The notes below the pieces were generated by a model that saw only the letters and a program-made list of their open reading frames with translations, was not told the origin of the DNA and did no database searches. Below are positions 1 to 12,400 of a stretch of DNA of 23,469 bases, one piece after another. The stretch lies in NCBI GenBank assembly GCA_001556125.1, contig LSIG01000130.1, positions 1 to 23,469 on the forward strand. The letters run 5' to 3'. The DNA comes from Rhizobiales bacterium CCH10-E5 (GTDB lineage Bacteria > Pseudomonadota > Alphaproteobacteria > Rhizobiales > Beijerinckiaceae). How positions within the stretch are numbered: position 1 is the first letter of the stretch; the number at the start of each line of letters is the position of its first letter. The translations under genes were made by a program, and so were the position numbers.

Positions 1-400
1 TGGCGGTGGCGGCGCCGAGGGTGACGGCGCCGCTGGCGTTGAGGGTTGCGTCGGTTCCGGCCAGCAGCGAGGCGATGCCGAGCGTGCCGCTGCTTGTGGT
101 CGCGTTGGCCGTGCGGCCTGCGGTGAGCGAGGTGGTGACCGAAACGGCCGTTGCGGCGTTCAGCGTGGCGTCGCGGCTTGCAACAAGCGTCCCCGCCGTG
201 ATGCCGGCGCTGGTGGAGGTGATGGCGAGGTCGCCCGCGGTCGTCGTCGCGCTGGTGATCGTGACGAGCCCCGAGGCGTCCAGCGTGCTCGCGGCGCCCG
301 CCAGCAGCGTGCCGATCGTCAGCGTTCCGTTGGCGGCCGAGAGCGCAGTCGCGCCGGCGCTGGTGGCGGCATCCACGGCCAGCGTGCCGCTCGCCGTCAG
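1..400 (-). repeat. tandem beta-helix-type repeats of about 37-40 residues, continuing off the edge
   Basis: The last residues visible (about 4863-4995) show a recurring pattern of TSAG or TSSG, then G.L.I..LLAG, DATLNA.GAVT and a short Thr/Ala link. Examples are GTLTIGTLLAGAASTLDASG and GTLGIASLLAGTDATLNASG. This regular ladder is more uniform than the upstream sequence and continues beyond position 1, so the true array length cannot be judged here. Confidence 0.7.
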
Positions 401-3400
401 CATGATCGATCCCGCATCGGCGGCCAGATTCGTGGCCCGCACCGTCGTCGCGGCCAGGTTCAGATGGCCGTTGAGGCTGCGGGCCGACAGGCTCGGGGCG
501 TCTAGCGCGAGCGGAGCATGGCCGCTGCCGATGTCGCCGCCGGCCAGCAGCGTGACGACGCCGCCGCTCGCGCTCGCGTCGAGCAGCGTGCCGGTGTCGC
601 CATTGCCGAGGATCGTGCCGGCCGCGGTCAGCGCGATCGAGGCACCGCCGGCCGGGGCCGCGAGCGTGCTCGCGACCTTGCCGAGCGTGATCGAGCCGGC
701 CGAAGCCAGGGTCACCGCACCGGTGGCGCTGATCCGCGAGCCGCCCGCCATCGCGATCGCGGCGCCGGTCAGGGATACGCCGCCTTGGCTCGAGCGCAGG
801 TTGCCGAGGACCTCGATGGCGCCATCGGCGGTGGCGGCGACACCGGCCGTGGCGGCGAGGTCGCCGAGCCGCAGCGTGCTGGGGGCCTGGCCTGCCGTCG
901 TCGGCGCCGCGAGCCAGGCGCGTCCGCCGATCTGTCCGGTGACGGAGCCGGTCGACGCGGACTGCAGGCCGAGTGCGGCGGAGGCAGAGCCGACATCGCC
1001 GCTCGCATCGAGACGGATCGAGGTCGCGGCGATGGCGACGCCCGGCAGATAACCGAGGATTGAGCCGCTGCGCGCGGTCAGAGCGACGTTGCCGGAGGCG
1101 AAGATGCGGCCGATCTCGGCATTGCCGGCCTGGGCGACCAGCGCCACGTCGCCCGCGGCGGCCGAGGCGGAGACCAGCCGGCCACCGATCTGGTAGGTGA
1201 GGGGCGTCACCGTCGAGCCGATGCCGCCGCCGCCCGCGACGAGCACGAGATCGCCGCCCGTCTGAATCTGGACCGGGCTGCGCGGCGTGGTGCCGTCGGC
1301 CTGGGTCGCGACCGTGATGGCGAGCGGCGCCTGCAGGTTGACCGTGCCGGTCGCGCTGATCGCACCCAGATTGAGCGTGGCACCGGCCGAGCGCGGCGTC
1401 GAGCTGGAGGGGACATTCGCCGTCGCCTGGACATAGATGTCGCCCTGGGCCGAGGCGTTGAAGGTCCCGGTCGCGTTGATGAAGAGCGGGGCCGTCTGGC
1501 TGACATCGACGCGGGCGAGCGTGACGCCATTGGGGACGTTGCCGAGATCGGTGACCTCGACGAGGCTGCCGTCCTGCCGGCGTCCCATGATCTTGACGCT
1601 GCCCGGCGTGGTCGCGACCGAGAGCGCCGCGAGCTCGGCGTCGGTGATGGTGCCGTTGCGGATGCTGTCGAGTGAGACCTGCATGTCGGCTGCCAGCGAG
1701 CCGATGCTGCCGGCGGTGACGAGCGTCACGTCGCGGCCGACGACCAGCGCGGTGCCGTTGCCGACCGAGCCCGAAGTGGGCTGCAGGGCGGACTGGTTGA
1801 TCGCCGAGACGAGCTGCCGATCGGTCCAGACCGCGTCGCCCGCGATGCGGTTGGCGATGCCGGAGGCCGCATCGGCATCCGTCGTGCGGAAGCTGTAGTT
1901 GCTCTGCAGCGTGGCGGGCTGGAAGCGGGCCTGGGTCGCCCAGCCGGCGCCATAGGCGATCTCGAAGGCGCCCGCATAGGCGGCGTAGCGCCCCGCCGCG
2001 TAGGTCTTCACCTCCTGGGCGCTGGCGGTACGGCCGAGCGCGGCATCGGCGAAGGTCTGATAGAGCGGGATCGCCGCGTCGTTCAGGCGGAAGGCGCCGT
2101 TGCCGTCGACGGAGCCGTTGCGGATCAGGGCCGAATAGAGCCCGTAGGCCTGCGTCACCTGGGCTTCGAAGGTCGCGATGCTCGCCTGGGCGGCGGTCGC
2201 CGCGCCGTCATTCGCTGTGAGCTTCAGGGCGCGCGAGACCTTCGAGAGCTGCTCGGCGCTCAGCGCCTGGGCCGAGGTCTGCCCGGTTGCCGAGACGAGC
2301 CGGCCATTGCTGACCTCGATGCGGACGTCGCCGGCGTCGCTGCGGATCTCGCCGACGCGCAGATCGCCAGCGAGCTGCGAGATGCCGACATCGCCGAGCG
2401 CCGAGACGTTGACGACGCCGTCGACGAAGCTGCCGTTCGGCAGCTGCGTCGCCATGGCGCGCAGCTTCATCGCCGTGGTCAGTGAACCGACGCCGCCGGT
2501 CTCGCTCGACAGGGTGATGTTGCGGCCGATGATGTTGGCGCCCGACTGGGCCGCCGCCTCGAGATTGCCGGTGGCGCGCACCACGACGTCGCCATAGGCG
2601 TTGGGATTGCCGTCGGCGCGTAAGGTGGTGATGCGGGCGCCGCCGGTGATGTCGAGATGGATGCCGCCGCTGCCGGTCGCCGCCGCGAGGCTGGCGCCGG
2701 AAGTCAGCGTCGTCGTGATCGCCTGCGTCGCGGTGCCGATCGCGTCGCGAGCGTTGAGCGTCAGGTCCTTGCTGAGGATCGAGACGTTCGCGGCCTGGGT
2801 GATCGCGCCGCCGGTGGCGTTGAGCGTCGTGGAGCCGCTCGGATTGACGACATTGCCCTGGAGCAGGAGCGCGCCATTGGTCTGGATGTTGACGCGCCCC
2901 GCGGCATTGCCGGCGAAGCTGATGGCGAAGGGGTTGTCGGCCTTCACCGACGCCGTGACCTGGACGAACGCGCGGGTGGCGTAGTTGTAGTCCCAGACCG
3001 CCTGGGAGGCGCCGGGCTGGCCGACGAAGCCGCGGTCGCAATAGTTGGGCGAACCGCCCTGGCAGCCGCCATAGCTGGCCGAATTGTTGATGAAGTCGAG
3101 ATGGCCGCCCGTGATCTCCTGGGTCAGGCCGACATGGGTCAGGCTCGTGTCGTTGGTCAGGCGCCCCGAGACGGGGGTCGCGCTGGGCGACTGCGCCGAG
3201 CGCGACCACCAGTAGCGTGGATCGGCGCCCGGATTGGTGCTGGGCGACTGCGCGTCGACATAGACCCAGGGATTGCTGGACGTGCCGGAGGTGTAGACCC
3301 AGTAGGAGACGACGTCGCGCTGGTTGCGGTTGGCGACCGTCAGGCCGACCCGCTCGAGCAGCGCCTGCTGCGTCCACTCATAGCGCGTGCCGGCGACGGG

Positions 3401-6400
3401 GGTGTAGCTGGTCGTGTCGCCGGAGACGAAGGCCACCGGAGTGGTGGTGCCGAGCACGGGCTGGGCGCCGTTGTTCGTCTTGTAGACGGCGATGCCCGAG
3501 CCCGGCGTATAGGCATAGACCGTCGTGTTCGGCCCCGAGGTGATCAGGCGGTCGACGATCGTGATCTTGCTGACGCTGGCGTTCACCCCAGCCGCGGTGC
3601 CGGTGTTGATGCGGCTGGTGACGAGGTCGAGCCCCGAATTGTTGACCAGGCTGACATCGCCGAAGCCGCCATTGACCTTGATGCGGCCGATCGTGTTCGT
3701 GCTGATGATCTGACCGTCGAGCAGGACCGAGCCGCCGCCCGAGGAGGCGTTGACGTCGTTCAGGATCAGGCGGTGGTTGACGACGTCGTAGACGACCGGG
3801 GCCGCGCCCGGGTTGGCCCAGCCGCCGCCGAAGATGCTGGCGAAGCTGGCCGAGGTGGTGCCGGCGTCGAGATAGCCCTGGCGCACCGAGCTCAGGATGG
3901 TGCCGATGTTCGCGGCGATGGTGCCCGACCAGTTGGTGATGCGCCCGGCCTCGATCGAGGCGTTGATGTTGATCGTCGTCGCCTTGATCGCGACCTGCGC
4001 GCCGTAGATCTGCGTGCCGCCGCCCTGCGCCGTCGGGTTGCTCTCCCGATAGGTCGGCACCGTCGGGATGAGGGTCATCCTGATGTCGTTGCCGATATTG
4101 TAGCCGGTGGCGCAGTTGTAGCCGGAATCGGCGATGTAGCCGGCGCAGTTGCCGAAGAATTGCAGCGACCAGTTGCGCGTCTGGCCGTCGGCCTGCGTGC
4201 CGTAGAGGAAGTAATTGACGTCGGTCGCGCCGGCCGCTGCGGCCAGAGCGTTGGCGGCGGCGTAGATCGCCTCGTTCGGATTGAGCGTCGTGCCCTGACC
4301 ACCGCCGGGATAGACGATGTAGCTGCCATATTCGGCCTGCGGCGAGGCGCCGGCATTGTAGAGGCCGTTCGGCCCGTTCGAGGAGACGGCGACGGCGCCG
4401 TTGGGCACCGTGACGTTGAACTGCAGCGCCTCGATACGTTGGCCCGAGAAGCCGAAGGAGCCGAGCGTGTTGTTGATCGAGACCACGCCGGCGAGGTTGG
4501 TGACGTCTCCGGCGATCAGCAGGGCCGGGCCGTTGCCGCTGGCGTCGAGCGCGCCCGCATAGGCGTTGTCGATGGTGATGACCGGCGTTGCATCGGGATT
4601 GCTGTTGCGGGTGAGGCCGCCGCTCGCGCCGACGATCTGGCCGCCGGTCGATTCCGGGATGTAGGCGCCGCCGTCCAGCACCAGATAGGCGTTGCTGCGG
4701 TTGATCACGGTGATGGAGGGGCCGCCCCGGGCGGTCAGCGTGCCATTGCCGGAGACCGTGCGCCCGCCGACATAGACGTTGCCGCCGGCGGCATAGAGCT
4801 GGCTCAGGCGGACGGCCGTGACCGGCGAGCCGCTGACGCCGGAGATCAGCGTGCCCGCGACCGAGGAGTCGTAAAGGGCATTGATGTAGGACACCGCGTT
4901 GAAGGCGCCGTTGATGTTCGCCGTCACCGGCGCACCGCTGACGAAACGGATGGTCGGCGTGTCGTTGACGCCGCATTGCTGGGCCGCGTTGGTGCCGCAG
5001 CCGATTTCGATGCGCTGGGTGTTGTAGATGCCGGCGGTGGCCGTGCCGTTCATCACCAGGGTCGAGGAGGAGGAGGCGCCGGGACTGCTGCTGTCATTGG
5101 CGACCGGGATGAAGAAGAGCTGGTAGCCATAACCCGTGCCGTCGGCATAGGCGTTCAGCAGGCCGTCATAGCCGCCGAGCGTGACGTTCTGCGCGCTCGC
5201 GATGCTGGCGCCGGAGGCGACCTCGACCCGGGCATGGTTCTGCAGATCGGTCGAGGCGTCGGCATCCGGCACCGCGATCAGACCGCGCACATAGCCCAGC
5301 GCCGTGGCGCGGCCGGTCAGGCTGTTGGTTCTCAGCCCCGATCCGTCGCGGCCGGCGGTGACATTGACGTCGCCGAGGCCGAGCAGCGCCGCATTCGCGC
5401 CGATCCCGACGGTGTTGCGGGTCTTCAGGGTCACGTCGGCATCGGCGACGCCGACGCCGGCGACGCCATAGGTGCTGACATAGGCGTTCGTCCGCACATC
5501 GGCGGTCGTGTAGGTGCCGATATTGATCACGCCGAAGGAGGTGACGGTGCTGCGCAGCCCGAGCGTCACGGCGTTGTCGATCTCGGCGCTGTAGCGGGAG
5601 GCGACCCCTGCGCCCTGCAGCAGGCCTCCGGTCGTCAGCGTCGCGGTGTCGTCGCCGGTGAGTTCGCTCCAGGCCTGGATCAGGATCGGCCCGGGCGCCC
5701 CGGTCGGGCTCGTGCCGGCGGCGAGGGCGACATCGTCGGCGAGCACGACGCGCGAGGTGCCGGACAGGGTCGTGGTCGAGGTCGCGCCGGCGCCGTTGAT
5801 GCCGCCGCCGGCGGCGGCGCGCACCGAGTCGCCGAGAGCGAGCTGCTCGAAGCCGTTGCGGCTGGTCAGCGCGATCGCCTGCAGGCAGGAGGTCAGGGCG
5901 CAGCCCGCCGTGCCGGGACCCGCGGCGGTCAGCCGGCTGCGGGCGCCCAGCGAGGTCAGGACGGCGATGTTCTCCGCCTTGTTCTCCGCCAGCGCCGCGC
6001 TGGCGCCCAGCGCGGCCGCCTGAAGGCTGTCGACGAGGGCGGCATAACGGGTGTCGTGGCTCGCGGCGACCGTGACGAGGCCGGTGTGGATGATGGCGTC
6101 AGCGCCGAGCGAGGCGGTGACGGCGGACCGGCCCGAGGTCCGCCCTTCGGCGCCGGAGCCGGCATAGAGGCCGCCACTGCCGGCCTGGGACCGGACGACC
6201 TGCGTGTCGCTGCCGGTGGCGGTGACGGCGAGGCTGCCGTTTCCGGCCGCCTCCATCCGCACGCCGTTGCCGAGCGAAGCGGTGGTCGCCGTGTCGGCGT
6301 CGGCTTCGGCCAGGACTACGCCAATGGCGGCGGTGCCGCCGGTGATACCGCTGGCGGTCGCGCCCTGGGCCGTGGTGTTGCTGGCCGCAACCGTCACCGT

Positions 6401-9400
6401 TGCCGCAGGCAGCCGGACATTGTCGCCGACGGAGGCGGTGACCCTGGCCGTGTTGCTGGCCGAGGCCCGCGTGCCGGTCGCGCTGACGTAAAAGGCCCCT
6501 GAGGCCGCGAGCGCCGAGGCCGCGGCGGAGAGGCCGCCCCGCGCGAAGCCCGAGGTGGAATCCGAAAGATCGATCGCATCGCCCAGCGCGGTGCCGAAGA
6601 CGGAGCCGGTGGCACGAACGGAGAGATTGCCCGCCGTGAACTGCGCGAGCGAGGGCAGGCTGGCATTGCCTTCGATGAGCGCCCGCACGAGCGGATCGAC
6701 CGTCGCGTTGGCGATGGCCGTGCCGACGGCGAGACCGCCGGCCACGGCGACGCCGGTGGCGGAGGCCTTGGCATCGGGCGAGGCGTCGGCCCGCACGGCG
6801 ATCGTGCCGGTCCCGACATGGGCGCGGGCGCCGGCGCGGATGACGGCCAGGGTGTCGGAGGAGTCGGTCGCGGTCGCTTCCGCGCCAGCTCCGGCTGCGA
6901 GCAGGCCGCCGACGCCGGCCACCGCGGCCGCATGGGCCGCGCCGTTGCTCGTCGCCGCGATGGTCAGCCCGGTTCCGGTCAGGGCGGCGCCGGCGGCGAG
7001 TTCGGAGGTCACCTGGCTGGTGACGCTGCTCGTCGCCAGCGAGACGCCGAGCGCGAGCCCGCCCGCCACGGTGGCGCCGAAGGCGTCGGAGCGACCGGTC
7101 TGGCTGTTCTCGGCCGTGACGCTCGTCGCGCCGGTCACGGTCAGCGTGCCGCCGAGCCGGGCGGCGACGGTGTTGGACAGGGTGCCCTCGGCGACCGCGG
7201 CGCCGGCAGCCGCGCCCAGCGCGCCGGCGCCGGCGCGGGCTTCGACGGCCGCGGCGGAGCCCGACCCGTCGGCGGAGCGGGCGGAGAGCGTGATCGAGCC
7301 GGTCGTGACGGCGATCTGGTCGAGCGTGGCGGAGACCTCGTCCCTGACCGTTGTGTAGGCGGTGGCGGCGCCGACGCCGGCCGCTCCGCCGGCGCCCACC
7401 CCGGTGGCGAGGTTGCTGGTCGTCGTCTGCGACAGGGCGGTGACGGCGACCGAGCCGCTCGCGATGCTGCCGCCGGTAACGGTCGCGGCGGTCCGCGACT
7501 CGGCCGTGTCGAGCAGGGCGCTCGCGCTCTGGGAGGCCGGCGCGACGATGCGGCTGCGGTTGGCTGTGAAGAAGCTGTATTGCTGGGCCGCGTGGCTGCG
7601 GACTTCGGCGTCGGTCGCGGTGCGGCCCAGGCTTGCGCTCGCCTCGGCGCGATAGGCGGCGAGGCCGGCGGTGGTCAGCGTCAGCACGCCGTTGGCGACG
7701 GTGCCATTGGCGAGCAGACGCGCATAGGCGTCATTGGCGGCGCTGCGGATCTGGTCGTCCGTCGCGCCCGGCAGCGTTGCGGTGACGGTGGCGCGATAGG
7801 CGGCGAGGCCAGCATCGCTCATGAGATAGGCGACGCTGCCGCCGGTGAGCGCGGCGTAGCGCTGGGTGGCCCAGCTGCGCACCTGCGCGTCGCTCGGGCT
7901 CGCGATGCCGAGCGCGGTCGCGGCGGCCGAGCGCAGGGCGGTCACGCCCGCGCTTCCCAGCGTCAAGGTGCCGTTCGACACCGTGCCGCTGGCCAGCATC
8001 AGATTGTATTCGGCCTGCGCCGCGTCGCGCAGGGCGGCATCCGTCATCGAGGCGCCAGCCGTACCGCGATAGCTGCGATAGGCCGCGAGGCCGCTGGCGC
8101 TGAGCACGAGATCGGCATTGCCGGCGGTGAGCTGGCTGACCCGCGCCAGCGTGCCGTCGCCATTGGCGTTCAGCTCCGCACCGGCGCCCGCGGGCGTGGC
8201 GGTGCCGACCGAGATCACCGCCACCGAGGCGCCGATGCCGGCCGTACCGCCGACGCCGAGCGTGACCGTGCGGGCATCGACGATGCGCTCGGAGGTAGCG
8301 GAGGCCGAGACGGCGCCCGGTGCCGAGAGGGTCGACCCCGTGATGTCCGCCAGCACGCGGCTGTCGAGGCTCGCGATCGTGGCGGCGGCGCCGGCGCCCA
8401 TGGTGCCTGTCGCGCCGGCGGCCGTGGTCGGCGTGATGCGCGTCGTCTCGGTCGCGCTGACCGCGATGCCTGCGGCGCTGGCCGGGCGCAGCGTCGCGAC
8501 GACGCCGTAGAGACCGGCGCGGGTCTCGTTCTCGACGTCGATGAAATTGACCATGCCGGCGACGCCGGCAAAGCCGCCGGCCGTGCCGCCGGTCGCCAGC
8601 AGCGTGAAATCATTGATGCCGCGCGCCGCCACGGCGAGCGCGCCGTCGAGGTTGAGCGTCGTCTGGCCGGCGCCGCCGCCGATGGTGGCGAGGGTCGTGT
8701 TGCGGCTGGTGCCGACCGTGAAGGCGCTGCCGAGGCCGACACCGCCGCCGGCCGCGACCGTCGCGAAGCCGTAGAAGCCGTTTCGGCTCTCGGCGTTCAC
8801 CGCGACGCGGCCCGCCGTGACGAGACCCTGGTCGAGCGTGGCCGTGGTGGTCGCCGCGAAGCTGTTGATGATGCCGGACGCCGCCGCGCCGCCGAGGCCG
8901 ACCGCGAAGCCGATCACGGTGCCCGTCGCCGATTGCGAGGCGTTCGCCGCGATGTCGAGCGCGGTGACGCCCGGCCCGGTGAAGCCCGGTGTCGTCGTGC
9001 CCAGCGTGCTCCCCGTCAGGGCGGCCCGGGTGCTGCGCTGCATGACGGTGTTGGCGTCTGCGCCCGCGGCCGCGACGCCGCCGATCGAGCCGACCGTGAT
9101 GAAGGTCGCCGCATAGGAATGGCTCGCCGCCTCGATGGCGACGGCGGTCGAATCCGCGCCGGCGAGGCGCGTGTTGACGGCGCTGCCGTCGATCACCGCG
9201 GCCGTGCTGCCGCCCAGGACGTTGCGGATCGGAACGATCGCGACGGCGCCCGAAACCGGGAAGATGGCGACGCCGCCGGTCACGGCATTGGCCAGAACCG
9301 ATTGCTGCGAGGTGGCGACGACGCCGAGGCCGCGGACGCTGCGCGCGGTCATGGCGAGCGAGGGCTGGGCCGCGCTCGGGTCCGTCGCCGTGCTCAGGTC

Positions 9401-12400
9401 GAAGGCGGTGACGAGCTGGCCGGCCTGGTAGTTCAGCGCGCCCGAACCGCCGGCGCGCGCATCGACCGTGCTGCCGGCGCCGATCGAGGCCGTGGTCGCC
9501 CCGCCGATCGTGTTGTTGACGACCGAGAGGCCGCCCGCGACGGAGGGCGCGCCCAGCGTGGCGCCGAGCGCGCCGGCCGAGACGGTGATGCGGTCGATAT
9601 TGCTCGCGAAGAGCCCGAGATTGTTGCCGGCGATGATGTCGGCGCCCGTCACGGTCGCGGCGACGTCGGTGGCGATGCTGTTGTTGGCGATGGAGCCGGC
9701 CAGCCCGACATTGCGCGACATGGCGATGCCGATGGCGAGCGTGTCGATGGTGGCGGTCGAACCGGCCCGCAGGAGGACGTCGCCCGAGGTGCGGATGGTG
9801 GCGTCCCCCACCGTCGCGTCGGCCTCGTTGGCGATGTCGCTCTCGACGACCGAGAGGCCGACCGCGGCGGTGCCGATGCCGAGGCCGAGCGAACCGGCGC
9901 TGGCACGGATCGTCGAGGCCACGCACCCGGTGACGTCCAGCCCCGCGGCGGTGATCGAGGTGCCGCTGCCGGTGATGCCGGCGCGGGCGACATTGCCGAT
10001 GGACTGAAGCACGACCGAGGCCGTGCCGGCGAAGGCGCCGGTGGCGACGCCGAGACCCACGGCGACGCCGGTGATGGTGGCGCCGTCCTGCGCGCGCAGG
10101 GTGACGAGGCCGCCGGCCGTCAGGTCGACCTGATCGATGGTGGCGAGATGCGACTGGGCGATGCGGTTCGCCAGCAGCGAGACGCCGACATTGTTGGTGC
10201 CGCCCTGCACTGCGCCCGCGACGGCGAGGATCGCGGCTCCCGTCGGGTTGGCGGTGCCGTTGTTGGCGGCGGAGCCGGTGAAGTCGATCTGGCTGGTGTC
10301 GGTGCCGGCGAAGAGCTGGCGGCCGGTGATCAGCGCGTCGAGGGTGGCGTTGCGGCTGCCGTCGGACAGGACCAGCACGTCCCCGCGCGTGGTGATCAAA
10401 GCGGGCGTCGCCGTGCTGCCGTCGATCATGGCCCGGATCGTCGGCGTCACCGTGTTGAAGACGAGGGAGCCGGCCAGCCCGTTGCCGCCGAGGCCGGCGC
10501 TGATGGCGCTGGAGACGATGCGGCTCGCGCCCGATGCGGTGACGCTGAGGCTCTGGACGGAGTCCAGCCGCGAGCGCGTCACCCTGGCGCTGACCGCGTC
10601 CTCGCCGTCGGGGTCGGCGATCTCGGTATAGGTCAGGGCGAGACCGACGCCGTTCTTCGCACCGGCATAGGCGGCGCCGCCGCCGATGCCGATATCGGTG
10701 GTCTGGTAAGCGTTGACCGCGACCGCATTGGCGCCGAGCGGGAAGGTGCCGGCGAGCAGGGTCGAATCCGAGATGGCGGCCGAGACCCGGTCGGTCACCA
10801 GTCCGAGCGAGACCGACATCGCCGCGGCGCCGTTGCCGCTGCCGGAGCCGGCGAGGCCGAGGCCCACCGCGGTGATGCGCCCGCCGGCCAGCGCCTGCAC
10901 GGTCGTGTTGCCGATATTGGTCAGCGTCGAGCCGGCGATATGGGCGTCGGTGCTGTTGTCCAGCTTGGCATTGGCGATGGCGCCGGCGAGGGCGGCGGAA
11001 GGCGCGCTGGTTCCGGCGAGATTGACTGCGGCCGAGCCCGAGCCGATCTCGATGATGCTCGAGTTCAGGGCCCTGACCGCGGTCGAGAGCGGCTGGAGCC
11101 GGTTCTCGATCCGGGCACCGTCGATCCAGGCCGAGGTGCCCAGTTGAGTCGCCGCCACAGCCGCGCTGCCGGCGAGCGCGAAGGAGGGGCTGCCGCCGCC
11201 CTGGACCACGGTCGCGGCCGATACGGCGGCGAAGAACGGGTCGTTCGTGACGAAATCCATCGTTCCATCGACAACCGCGGCTGCGACCGACGCGGCCGTC
11301 AGCCGCCCGGTGGTCGCGGCCTGGACCGTCAACGAATCCGTGCGGATCAATCCCAGCGTCGTGCCGGTTCCCCGCAGCCGGTTACCGGAGAGGTCGTCGG
11401 CATTGTCGCCGATGTAGGCGCGGGTCACCGTCGTCGCGTCCAGGCGCGCGACGGAGACGCCGAAGCTGCTGCCGCCGGTACCCCCGCCCGCCAAGGCGCC
11501 GCCGAGCGAGAACAGCGAGACGAACTGCTCGGCACGAAGGTCGACGAGATCGGCGGTGATCCGCGCGCGGTTGCTGATCGAGGCGAGGGTCTGGTTGTTC
11601 AGCCCTGCCAGCGAGACCATGCCGTTCAGGGCAACGCCGGCGGACTGGCCTGAAGAGGTCGCCACCACAAACATCTTGTCCGAAGTCGTCGCCGTGACCG
11701 CGAGATCGCCGGCGGTGACCGTCGCGCCGTCGGCGATGGCGGCGACCGTGCGGCTGCTGCGGCCGACATCGAGCAGGGTTCCGCCCGCGGCGGACCCCGC
11801 GCCGCCCTGGACACCGCCGGTGAAGCCAAAATTGCCGCCGCCATCGATGCTGTGGACGGTGGTGTCGGCGGCGACACTGACGGCCCGGCTCCAGGCCTGC
11901 TCGTAACCGTCCGCCAGCGTCGTCTGCCAGGTCCCGCCCAGCGAGGCGGCCGTGATCGTCGCGCCGCTGGCGATATAGGCGGAGGTCTCGTTGTTGACGC
12001 GGAAATAGTCGACCGATCCGGCCAGGCCCAATTGCGAGGACTGGGAGCTGGCATTGGCGTAGGTCGTCAGGATGTTGTTGACGACGCCGAGATTGCCGTT
12101 GAGGTGCGAGATCGCCTCCGACAGCCCGGCCCAGTTCGTCCAGGTGTTCGAGATCGGCATCTCGTTGGTGGCGCCGACGCCGACGCGAGATCCGCTCACC
12201 GTCGCGCCGGGGCCGATAAAGGCAGTCGAATCGTGATTGTAATTGCCGACGGCGATGCCGAAGGAGAGCGAGACCTGCGCCTGGGGATTGGCGGCTGTGG
12301 GATCCGTCGAGGTGGAGTTGGTCGAACTGTCTGCGATCAGTCGGACGCCGAAGTCCGACTGGCGGCTGGCGACGGCGACGTTGCCGTTGGTGTAGATCGC

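Noticed and set aside
2657..6502. Plus-strand open frame of 1,281 codons opposite the adhesin
   Set aside because: Its translation is Arg/Asp/Gly/Val-rich low complexity without domains and mirrors the adhesin codons on the other strand; it is an antisense shadow of GC-rich DNA.
6818..11653. Plus-strand open frame of 1,611 codons opposite the adhesin
   Set aside because: Same reason: biased RGDA composition, no recognisable motif, while the minus-strand frame is continuous and has adhesin-like sequence throughout.
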